Assembly (NCBI GenBank): GCA_019670725.1
Contig: AP024629.1
Span: 3,224,001-3,288,000, forward strand
DNA length: 64,000 bases
From: Alphaproteobacteria bacterium SO-S41
GTDB taxonomy: Bacteria > Pseudomonadota > Alphaproteobacteria > Micropepsales > Micropepsaceae
Direction of reading: 5' to 3'
Below, one piece after another: positions 1 through 7,137 of this stretch. Both the position numbers and the translations under genes were made by a program. Every line of letters starts with the position of its first letter. Positions within the stretch are counted from its first letter, which is position 1. The notes beneath the pieces are model-generated. The model was not told the origin of the DNA. It searched no databases and worked only from the letters and a program-made list of their open reading frames with translations.

Positions 1-114
1 CGCGTAATCGCCCGACGCGCGCCGCTCCAGCCGCGCCTGGCCCATATGCCTCAGGATCCGCGCCGCCTCGCGCTGGATTGCCCGTTTCGCTCCGCCGCTG
101 TCCGAAATGCCCAT
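1..114 (-). CDS. hypothetical protein, 5' part only (gene runs off the window)
   Basis: An ATG at 114-112 opens a leftward frame of 38 codons that stays open to the window edge. A GAGG sequence lies about 5 nt upstream, which is a plausible ribosome-binding site. The fragment is rich in Arg, Ala and Glu and reads as an amphipathic helix. I recognise no family and assign no function. The AT-richer stretch at 115-192 upstream probably holds its promoter. Confidence 0.35.
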   Translation of the reverse strand, partial: MGISDSGGAKRAIQREAARILRHMGQARLERRASGDYA

Positions 115-192
115 GACGTCCTCGCTCTCTTGACGAGAACGAAGGATAATCATCCTAGGAACAAAAGCAATACTATCTAGATTATTTTCCTG

Positions 193-768
193 TCAGATCG
201 TCGCCTGGCGCGGCTGGAAGACATCCGCCGCCAGCGCCGCGATCGCGCCCTCCCACGAGGGCAGGTCGGCGGGCGCCGCCGTCATCTTGCGCTGCAGGGG
301 AATGAAGCGGTCATAGCCCAGGATCGTCGTCACCCGGCCGTCGTCGTCCGCCAGCGGCAGGCGCAGCCACGCCTGCACCAGGCTCGGGCGGTCCTTGCGC
401 AGCAGGGGCATGTAGCCGCTGGCCGGCGCGGCCGAGGCGGCGATGTCGCGATAGATCGCGCGCCAGTCCTCCTGCTCCAGCGCCCGGCCGGTCAGGTCCT
501 GGCTGAACGCCTCGCGCAGGCCCGTGCCCGCCAGGCGATAGCGGAAGCCCTCGCCGCTCAGATCGACATCGACCAGGCTGATCGTGGGCAGGCGGCGCAC
601 GATGGCGGCCGGCTTGAAGTCCGCGCGGCGCGGCAGGGCGCCGTCCCGTTTCAGGCTCGCCCAGTAATTCAGGACCTCGCGCTGATCATCCAGCATCTCG
701 TCCGACCGTAGCGAAATACGCATCGCCCCCATGTGCGGCATCCCCCCGAACCCGCTGACCCCAGACAT
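193..768 (-). CDS. PAS domain-containing protein (PAS_5 type)
   Basis: This 191-residue protein fits the alphaproteobacterial PAS_5 family, small single-domain PAS proteins usually annotated as sensors of unknown output. The recognisable block runs from about residue 27 (LRSDEML..YW.SL) through RLPTISLVDVD, the FRYRLAGTGL strand, and the late strand TTILGYDRFIPL. There is no membrane segment and no kinase, GGDEF or DNA-binding module, so any signal must pass through a partner. It diverges from the antiporter gene at 995 across about 225 bp that contains a perfect palindrome (841-854). Family membership is fairly secure; ligand and role are unknown. Confidence 0.8.
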   Translation of the reverse strand: MSGVSGFGGMPHMGAMRISLRSDEMLDDQREVLNYWASLKRDGALPRRADFKPAAIVRRLPTISLVDVDLSGEGFRYRLAGTGLREAFSQDLTGRALEQEDWRAIYRDIAASAAPASGYMPLLRKDRPSLVQAWLRLPLADDDGRVTTILGYDRFIPLQRKMTAAPADLPSWEGAIAALAADVFQPRQATI

Positions 769-840
769 TCACGTCTGATTAACCATGCGGTGAATCGCGG
801 AATCGAGCAAGCGCAATTTCGCCATAAAGCTTTGAATCTA

Positions 841-854
841 AACGAATATTCGTT
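841..854. promoter_or_regulatory. perfect 14-bp palindrome in a divergent promoter region
   Basis: AACGAATATTCGTT is fully self-complementary. It sits in the AT-rich centre of the region between the PAS gene (starting leftward at 768) and the antiporter gene (starting rightward at 995). The position suits an operator controlling one or both genes. No regulator is assigned. Confidence 0.35.
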
Positions 855-994
855 TCGAAACCGATTCAACCCGCCCATCCAGAATCGAATTTCGGAAATT
901 TCATCCGCCTACGGATGACCGTCCGTCCCTTCCCCCGCCCCGCCGCGCCCGCTAAGAAATCCACGAACGGGCGATGCGGGGGGGCATACCGGGT

Positions 995-2401
995 ATGGCG
1001 AAGCGAAGCGCGACGACCCTTGCGGCGGCGATGGCCCTGATCGCGCCCGCGCACGCCGCCGACGGCTTCGACGGCGCCACGCTCAGCCTGCTCTGGGCCA
1101 TTCCCTTCGCCGGCATGCTGCTCTCGATCGCCGTCATGCCGCTCGTCGCCGAGAAAGTCTGGCACCACCATTTCGGCAAGATCGCCGGCTTCTGGGCGCT
1201 CGCCTTCGTCGTGCCGTTTGCGCTTCTCTATGGCGGCGGCATCGCGGCGCATGCCGTCTGGCACACGATCGCGCTCGAATATATTCCCTTCATCGTGCTG
1301 CTCTACGCGCTCTTCGCCGTCGCCGGCGGCATCCTCGTGCGCGGCGACATCATGGGCTCGCCGGCCGCAAATACCGGCATGCTCGCCTTCGGCACGATGA
1401 TCGCGAGCCTGCTCGGCACCACCGGGGCCGCGATGCTGATGATCCGCCCGCTCATCCGCGCCAACCGGCTACGCCCGCGCAACGTCCACGTCTTCGTCTT
1501 CTTCATTTTCCTGGTCGCCAATATCGGCGGCTCGCTGACGCCGCTCGGCGATCCGCCGCTCTTCCTCGGCTTCCTCAACGGCGTCTCGTTCTTCTGGACG
1601 ACCGAGCATCTCTTCCTGCCCGCCGCCTTCTCGAGCGCGGTCCTGCTCGCCGCCTTCTATCTCATCGACCGCATGATCTTCCGGCGCGAGCCGCCCGCCC
1701 AGCGCCCCGCCAATGACGACGTCCAGCAGATCGAGATCCTCGGCGGCCACAACGTGCTGCTGCTGCTCAGCATCATCGCCATCATTCTCGGCTCCAGCCT
1801 GATCGGCGCGGCGCAGCACGTCACGCTGTTCGAGGTCGACATTCCCCTGGACAGCATCGTCCGCTGCGCCGGCCTCGTTCTTGTCGCCGCGATCAGCCTC
1901 GCGACCACGAAGTCCTCCGTGCGCATCGAGAACGCTTTCAACTGGGGGCCGATCGTGGAGGTCGCCCTGCTCTTCATAGGCATCTTCATCACCATCATCC
2001 CGGTTCTCGCCATCCTCCAGGCGGGCGACAAGGGCGCGCTCGCCGGTCTCGTCGCGATCGTCAACAATCCCGACGGCTCGCATAACCCGGCGCTCTATTT
2101 CTGGCTGACGGGCATTCTCTCCGCCTTCCTCGACAATGCGCCGACCTATCTCGTGTTCTTCAACACCGCCGGCGGCGACGCACAGGCGCTGATGCATGAA
2201 TTGCAGCCGACGCTCGCCGCGATCTCGGCGGGCGCCGTCTTCTTCGGCGCCGCGACCTATATCGGCAACGCCCCGAATTTCATGGTCAAGACGATCTGCG
2301 AGGAGCGCGGGATCAAGATGCCCAGCTTCTTTGCGTTCATGGGCTGGTCGGCAGCGATCCTGCTGCCGCTCTTCGCCGTCAACACATTGCTCTTTTTTTA
2401 G
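995..2401 (+). CDS. sodium:proton antiporter / ion transporter of the ArsB-NhaD superfamily
   Basis: A very hydrophobic protein of 468 residues with an N-terminal signal-like segment and about ten or more further membrane spans. Typical superfamily loops are present: SLTPLGDPPLF near the middle, LDNAPTYLVFFN late, and TYIGNAPNFMVK near the end. The DNAP and GDP loops are the ion-site signatures of this fold. Family members exchange Na+ for H+ or move dicarboxylates, and the substrate cannot be read from sequence. I prefer the ATG at 995 because a G-rich run precedes it at normal spacing; an ATG at 974 would add seven residues. A hairpin at 2408-2429 follows the stop codon. Confidence 0.85.
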   Translation: MAKRSATTLAAAMALIAPAHAADGFDGATLSLLWAIPFAGMLLSIAVMPLVAEKVWHHHFGKIAGFWALAFVVPFALLYGGGIAAHAVWHTIALEYIPFIVLLYALFAVAGGILVRGDIMGSPAANTGMLAFGTMIASLLGTTGAAMLMIRPLIRANRLRPRNVHVFVFFIFLVANIGGSLTPLGDPPLFLGFLNGVSFFWTTEHLFLPAAFSSAVLLAAFYLIDRMIFRREPPAQRPANDDVQQIEILGGHNVLLLLSIIAIILGSSLIGAAQHVTLFEVDIPLDSIVRCAGLVLVAAISLATTKSSVRIENAFNWGPIVEVALLFIGIFITIIPVLAILQAGDKGALAGLVAIVNNPDGSHNPALYFWLTGILSAFLDNAPTYLVFFNTAGGDAQALMHELQPTLAAISAGAVFFGAATYIGNAPNFMVKTICEERGIKMPSFFAFMGWSAAILLPLFAVNTLLFF

Positions 2402-2407
2402 AGAGCT

Positions 2408-2429
2408 GACGGCGCATTACCGCGCCGTC
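2408..2429 (+). terminator. candidate hairpin after the antiporter gene
   Basis: GACGGCGC and GCGCCGTC form a perfect 8-bp stem around the loop ATTACC, seven bases after the antiporter stop codon. No T-tract follows, so this may be a 3'-end stabilising structure rather than a full intrinsic terminator. Confidence 0.45.
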
Positions 2430-2563
2430 GCAGTGTTCACGAAGTTTCTCCGACGGCTTTGCGAGGCAGGCGCGTTTGCATCTTGCTCCCACGATCGGGG
2501 GAGCAGCCGGCTCGCTCGCGGGACGGGGGAACGCTGGCGAGCCCAGAACCAAGGGACTCGCAG

Positions 2564-3343
2564 ATGTCGATGACTTCCATGGCTACCGTGGCAGCAGCCG
2601 CGATTTATCTGATCGGCGCCGCATCGGCGGATGAAGGCTGGTACGCAACCCTGTCGGGCGGCACGGACATGCCCACGGGTGGCGACGTGCAGAAGGACAT
2701 GAGCTCCAGCGTGCTCAATCTCGGCACGCTCAACCCCGCGCTGGAGGGCACGGGCGGCTCGCTCACCTTCAACCGCACCTCCTGGCGCGACGTCTACGGC
2801 GACGCGCCGCTGGTCAACTTCGAGCTCGGCTATAACTGGTCGAAGGCGCTCACCGGCTATGCCCGGCTCGGCTATGTCTGGGATTCCTCGCGCAGCTTCC
2901 TCGCCGGTACCGCCGATATCCCGGCGCTCGGCGGCGCCCAGGACATCTACGGCAAGTATTCCGACTACAATTCCTGGCTGCTGACCATCGGCGGCCGCTA
3001 CACCTTCAACACCGAAAGCGCGCTGAAACCCTATCTCGGGGCCGATATCGGCGCGGCCTTCGTGAAGGAGATCGACGCGACCTACACGATCCCGACGGCC
3101 GGCATCATCGTCTCCGATGCCCGTCTGACCGACCGCACCACCGCCTTCACCGGCGGCATCGAGGCCGGCTTACTCTATGACGTCGCGCCCAATGTCCAGG
3201 TCGGCGGCTCCGTCGGCCTGCGCTATGTCGGCGGCCTCGACGGCGGCAGCACGGATCTCTCCGGCCTCGGCATCGCGGCGACGCCGGATGCCGGCCATCG
3301 CCTCTCGGTGCCACTGACGATCAGCCTGTCTGCGAAGTTCTAG
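2564..3343 (+). CDS. outer-membrane beta-barrel protein
   Basis: A 259-residue exported protein. A signal peptide ends near ASADEGWY (about residue 20). After it come alternating aromatic/small strands such as WYATLSGG, VNFELGYNW and TIGGRYTF, and the protein ends in LSAKF; a terminal Phe is typical of beta-barrels inserted by the BAM machinery. The repertoire resembles small opacity/P44-type surface proteins of alphaproteobacteria. I chose the ATG at 2564 because it follows AAGGGA and gives a clean signal peptide; an upstream in-frame ATG at 2459 would add 35 unlikely residues. Ligand or pore function is unknown. Confidence 0.82.
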   Translation: MSMTSMATVAAAAIYLIGAASADEGWYATLSGGTDMPTGGDVQKDMSSSVLNLGTLNPALEGTGGSLTFNRTSWRDVYGDAPLVNFELGYNWSKALTGYARLGYVWDSSRSFLAGTADIPALGGAQDIYGKYSDYNSWLLTIGGRYTFNTESALKPYLGADIGAAFVKEIDATYTIPTAGIIVSDARLTDRTTAFTGGIEAGLLYDVAPNVQVGGSVGLRYVGGLDGGSTDLSGLGIAATPDAGHRLSVPLTISLSAKF

Positions 3344-3346
3344 CCT

Positions 3347-3907
3347 CTATTCCCGCGCGCAGGCGCAGTCGCCGAAGACGGCCGGGTCGAGCGTGCGGAA
3401 ATAGGCGGTCAGCGCGTCGCCGACGATATCCTGGCTCGGCTTGCGCAGCTGGGCCGAGGCGATCTTCAGGCGTACGAAATGGGCCTGGCGCAGGCGCACC
3501 GAGATGTGGAAGCGCCGCGCCGGGTCCGCCGCCGTGGGATCGCTGACGGCGCAGGCGCCCGTGGTGCTGCACCCTGCCGCGACCGCGGCTTCGGCGGCAC
3601 GCGCCATCACGGGCGGCACCGCACGCGGCGGTGGCGGCACCATGCGGGCGACCGGCTGCGGCGTAACCGTGGCCGGCGCGGCGGCCGGCGTCGCGTCGAA
3701 TGTGTAGCCCGCTTTCGATAGCGTCGTTGCCGGACGAAACGGCTCCGGCGCGGGCGTGATCGGCTGCGCCGCGACCGGCACATGCAGCGGCGGCAACTCA
3801 TCGTGATAGGCGCGCGGATTACCGCCCGCGTGCGAGGTCATGGCGGGCTGGGCCGAACCCTTGCGAGCGAGGAGACCTGAGGTGAGGGCGGCGAAGCGAT
3901 AGCTCAT
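3347..3907 (-). CDS. proline-rich protein with C-terminal ribbon-helix-helix-like domain, partner of ParA-type ATPase
   Basis: This 186-residue protein has a low-complexity Pro/Ala-rich middle (about residues 38-105). A compact C-terminal segment (about 131-173) has the pattern of a ribbon-helix-helix DNA-binding fold: strand FHISVRL, helix with VRLKIAS, turn RKPSQ, helix DIVGDALTAYF. It lies 13 bp downstream of the ParA-like gene on the same strand, with GGGAG before the ATG at 3907. By analogy with ParF/ParG partition pairs, it may bind DNA and stimulate the ATPase; that is inference. An upstream ATG at 4018 would add 37 residues overlapping parA and is less likely. Confidence 0.7.
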   Translation of the reverse strand: MSYRFAALTSGLLARKGSAQPAMTSHAGGNPRAYHDELPPLHVPVAAQPITPAPEPFRPATTLSKAGYTFDATPAAAPATVTPQPVARMVPPPPRAVPPVMARAAEAAVAAGCSTTGACAVSDPTAADPARRFHISVRLRQAHFVRLKIASAQLRKPSQDIVGDALTAYFRTLDPAVFGDCACARE

Positions 3908-3920
3908 GGACGCTCCCCGC

Positions 3921-4682
3921 TCAGGCGAAGGCGCGACGGCCGAACGCGGACCCCGCGCGGCCAAAGGTCGTGACCGGACGCAGCGCCGGCGGACGGCCGG
4001 ACGCATCGAAGCCGGCAATCGCCGCCGGCGGCTCCAGGCGCTGCAGGCGCTCGGACAGATAGCGCCACAAGTCGGCGACTTCGGCCGACGATTTGGCGAC
4101 CGGATCGATCTCCATCACCGTGCGCCCGTCGATCATGCTCGCCGCGAAATCCAGGCGATTGTGGATCGTCACCGGCGCCACGGTGCCATGCTGCGACAGC
4201 GCGATCGCCGCTTCCATGGTGATCTTGGCGCGCGCCGTCGCGGCATTCAGCACGAAGATCATCTGCTTCTTGCGGCCCTCGATGATGTCGACCGTGGGGC
4301 CGACGGCGCGCAGGTCATGCGGACTCGGACGCGTCGGCACGACGACGAGATCGGCATGGGCGACGACCTCGCTGATCGCGCGGGTCACGGCCGGGGGCGT
4401 GTCGATCACGACCAGACGGAACCCCTGCTCGCGCGCGGATTCGATATCCTGGTACAGCGAGGAGAACTGCGACTGGATGAACACCGGCGTGCGCGCCTCG
4501 CGCGCATTCCACCATTTCGCCAGCGACCCCTGCGGATCGGCGTCGATCAACGCCACTGGGCCGTTGCCGCTGCGCTCGGCCTCGACGGCCACGTGACCCG
4601 CCAGGGTGGTCTTGCCCGACCCGCCCTTCTGGGATGCGAACACCATCACCCGCATCGACGGTGTGGCATGAAACGATAACAT
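3921..4682 (-). CDS. ParA/MinD-family ATPase (orphan)
   Basis: A 253-residue P-loop ATPase with a deviant Walker A (KGGSGKTT, residues 19-26), Walker A' ALIDADPQGS (about 44-53) and Walker B LVVIDTPP (about 90-97). These are diagnostic of ParA-type dimerising ATPases that position DNA or protein cargo. GGAGG lies 4 nt before the ATG at 4682, which fixes the start. No parB or parS sites are visible, and the downstream gene encodes a small ribbon-helix-helix-like protein instead. The pair resembles plasmid type Ib partition cassettes or chromosomal orphan ParAs that position protein clusters. The final 30 residues are Pro/Gly/Ala-rich. Confidence 0.88.
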   Translation of the reverse strand: MLSFHATPSMRVMVFASQKGGSGKTTLAGHVAVEAERSGNGPVALIDADPQGSLAKWWNAREARTPVFIQSQFSSLYQDIESAREQGFRLVVIDTPPAVTRAISEVVAHADLVVVPTRPSPHDLRAVGPTVDIIEGRKKQMIFVLNAATARAKITMEAAIALSQHGTVAPVTIHNRLDFAASMIDGRTVMEIDPVAKSSAEVADLWRYLSERLQRLEPPAAIAGFDASGRPPALRPVTTFGRAGSAFGRRAFA

Positions 4683-4807
4683 CGCGCCTCCAAACCATGC
4701 CGGCCCCGCTTTTCGGCGGCATGTGGAGCGAACACTGCCTATCTCCCCTTAAACCGTACTCAAGGACGGTGGTTGCTTTTCGTTCAACTTCGCTGAGAAT
4801 CCTCATC

Positions 4808-5038
4808 ATGAAGCTCACCATGGCATTTGCCGCCGCGTTGCTCCTCGCGGCCTGCGCCACCGACCCCGCCGTCATGAACGATCCCAATTTCAAGGCGGGC
4901 TACGACGCCGGCTGTTCGATGGCGCATTCGCCGCGCGAAGTCCGCGCCGCCATGACCAAGGGCCAGCCCGATCTCTTCCGCCGCGGTTTCGCGTCAGGCC
5001 TTTCGGCCTGCGGCGATCATCGCGACGTCGAGCGCTAG
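4808..5038 (+). CDS. small putative lipoprotein
   Basis: A 76-residue protein with a short charged start, a hydrophobic stretch and the lipobox LLAAC, so Cys18 is the expected lipidation site. The mature part contains NFKAGYDAGCSMAHS and FRRGFASGLSACGD, two short related blocks with paired cysteines. No family is recognised. The stop codon lies 2 bp before the methyltransferase gene at 5041, so the two are probably co-transcribed. The ATG at 4808 gives a textbook signal peptide; the longer upstream frame does not. Confidence 0.7.
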   Translation: MKLTMAFAAALLLAACATDPAVMNDPNFKAGYDAGCSMAHSPREVRAAMTKGQPDLFRRGFASGLSACGDHRDVER

Positions 5039-5040
5039 GG

Positions 5041-5883
5041 ATGTCCCGCCGCCGCCCGGCCAAGACCGCTCCCGCCGAAGACGACGTCGCCGACCTCTGG
5101 TCCGGCCAGTCGCGCGATCTGCTGAAAGCGCTGCACATCCTCACGCCCGAGGGGCGCCTCAACCAGGATTCGCGCCGCAAGCTGAAACAGGTCCAGCACC
5201 TCGTGCAGCTTCTGAAGCCGACGCTCGACCGCCTCTACGAAGCCGAGCCCGATCCGCTCATCGTCGATCTCGGCGCCGGCAAATCCTATCTCGGCCTCAT
5301 CCTCTACGATCTCGTCATCGGTCCCGCGAAGCGCGGCACGCTGGCCGCCGTCGAACTCCGCGCCGATCTCGCGAAGACCGCGGGTGAGATCGCCGGCGCG
5401 TCAGGCTTCGACCGCGCCCGCTTCGCCGCCGCGCCGATCCTCTCGCCCGAAGCCGACGCTGCCGTCGGCGATCGCCGCATCTCGCTCGTGACCGCGCTCC
5501 ACGCCTGCGACACCGCCACCGACGACGCCATCCGCTTCGCCCTGAAGCACGACGCCGCTGCCATCGCGCTCGTGCCCTGCTGCCAGGCGGAAGCCGCGCG
5601 TCTTCTGGAAAACGTCCACGGCCCAATGGAGCAGCTCTGGCGCCATCCGATCCAGCGCCGCGCCTTCGGGGCGCACCTCACCAACACGATCCGCGCGCTG
5701 CTGCTGGAAGCGCACGGCTACAAGGTGCGCCTTACGGAGTTCACCGGCTTCGAGCACACCCAGAAGAACGAGCTCATCCTTGCCGAACGCGTCCAGCGCT
5801 CAAACCCGCAAGCCCGCGCGCAACTGGATCGCCTGCTGGCCGAAATGCCCGTGAAGCTCGGCGTGCTCGACCAGCTCGCCTAG
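5041..5883 (+). CDS. class I SAM-dependent methyltransferase (Methyltransf_32 type)
   Basis: A 280-residue protein with the SAM-binding motif IVDLGAGKSYLG (about residues 74-85), followed by ALHACDTATDDAI (about 150-163) and VPCCQ (about 177-181). The ALHACD and PCC motifs are typical of the Methyltransf_32 domain found in predicted RNA/protein methyltransferases. The N-terminal 60 residues are basic and could contact nucleic acid. It follows the lipoprotein gene with no room for a separate promoter. Its TAG stop shares the tetranucleotide CTAG with the stop of the convergent OmpA-like gene. The substrate is unknown. Confidence 0.82.
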   Translation: MSRRRPAKTAPAEDDVADLWSGQSRDLLKALHILTPEGRLNQDSRRKLKQVQHLVQLLKPTLDRLYEAEPDPLIVDLGAGKSYLGLILYDLVIGPAKRGTLAAVELRADLAKTAGEIAGASGFDRARFAAAPILSPEADAAVGDRRISLVTALHACDTATDDAIRFALKHDAAAIALVPCCQAEAARLLENVHGPMEQLWRHPIQRRAFGAHLTNTIRALLLEAHGYKVRLTEFTGFEHTQKNELILAERVQRSNPQARAQLDRLLAEMPVKLGVLDQLA

Positions 5884-7007
5884 CGCTTCTTCGGCTTGGG
5901 ACGGCCCGGCTTCTCTTCGCGATCGCCGATCCACTCCCAGAGCTGCTCGGCGGTTCTGACGCCCGGGATCTTCATCCATGCACCCGTTGCGAACGAAATG
6001 CCGAAATCGAACCCAAGGCCGGTGTTGATGTAGTTGAAGCCCGACTGGTTCGCCTGGCCGATGAGTTTGAGAAACCGCGTGTCGACGCCGTTGAACGTCA
6101 TGAGCGAAACGCCATAGCCGAAGCCCGCGCTCGTTATGGTGCCGGGTCCCTCGAAATCGTCGACGTTGATCAGCCCCGGCGGGAATGTGTAGTCGTCATA
6201 CTCGTCCTCGCTGGAAAAACCGACCGGCAATCCCGGCCCGACCTCAAAACCCGTGAACTGGTAGAAGACCGAATACCCCGTCTTCGGATTTCTGACCTCG
6301 GTATAGACCACCGCGAATCCGACGCCGAGTTCCAGCGAGATCGAGGCATGCGTCCTGAACTGCAGTGTGCCCGACGCCCACGCTTCGCCGGGCGCTGACT
6401 TGACGATGAAGGGCTCGAAGGTCTGCGAGTGCGAGGGGTCCTTGCCCCCGTTCGTCGCGTCCAGGATATCGACGCGGCGGTCGGCATACTTGTCGCCCGT
6501 CGAGTCGACCTCGCCGAAGCCGTAGGTCGTGGCGCGATAGAAGAGACCCGCGCGGGTACGATTCGGCAACCGTCTCAGGGCGCCGTCCACATAGGCCGCG
6601 ACGCCCTTGGCGCGCTTCTGTGAAAGGGTGGTGTTGTACTGCGCGGCGCCCGACGGATCGGCATAGCCGCAGAACCACAGCTCCACGCCGGGCAGCCTAT
6701 TGAGCCGGAAGTCGGCGAGATATTTCGCCATGTCGTCCAGAACCTTGCGATCGGTCGATGAATCGATCGCGCGATCGTCCAGCCCGAAGAAGATCTGTCC
6801 CAGCAAGGGCAGGCCGCGGCTGTCGTAACCCGAATTCGGCGAGAACCAGCTTTCCATCTGGGTCATGACGCGGCCGGTGGCCGCGGGCCGCTGGGGCGTC
6901 GCGCCGACCGGCGCGTGGCCGTCATGCGCGCCAGAGCGCACGATCTCGCAGGAGATGGGATCGCGCGTGTTGAAACAAGTACCTTCCAGAAGACCGAGTG
7001 ACGCCAT
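5880..7007 (-). CDS. OmpA-domain protein lacking a recognisable signal peptide
   Basis: A 375-residue protein. Residues about 75-180 match the OmpA/MotB peptidoglycan-binding fold: a FGLDD start, VELWFCGYADPSG, and NTTLSQKRAKGVAAYV. The second half is rich in Gly, Phe and Tyr with beta-strand character, and the tail is basic. No hydrophobic export signal is present from the ATG at 7007 (preceded by GAAGGA) or in the longer upstream frame to 7178. This is odd for a domain that binds peptidoglycan. Possible explanations are a cryptic start, export by a specialised system, or a cytosolic role. It is separated from the antiporter gene upstream by 130 bp. Confidence 0.72.
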   Translation of the reverse strand: MASLGLLEGTCFNTRDPISCEIVRSGAHDGHAPVGATPQRPAATGRVMTQMESWFSPNSGYDSRGLPLLGQIFFGLDDRAIDSSTDRKVLDDMAKYLADFRLNRLPGVELWFCGYADPSGAAQYNTTLSQKRAKGVAAYVDGALRRLPNRTRAGLFYRATTYGFGEVDSTGDKYADRRVDILDATNGGKDPSHSQTFEPFIVKSAPGEAWASGTLQFRTHASISLELGVGFAVVYTEVRNPKTGYSVFYQFTGFEVGPGLPVGFSSEDEYDDYTFPPGLINVDDFEGPGTITSAGFGYGVSLMTFNGVDTRFLKLIGQANQSGFNYINTGLGFDFGISFATGAWMKIPGVRTAEQLWEWIGDREEKPGRPKPKKR

Positions 7008-7137
7008 GAATCCTTCGCTGCGATGAGTGCCCCATATGCAGCAACCTTGGCAGGTTTGACGGCTGAGGAAACGACGCACGAGAACGTGTCGCGCCCTGAT
7101 GATCTTTCTGCGTGTATGCCTTCCAGGTGGACGGGCG

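Noticed and set aside
733-918. Rightward 61-codon open frame in the PAS-antiporter spacer
   Set aside because: No ribosome-binding site, no hydrophobic or domain signature, and it covers the likely divergent promoter region.
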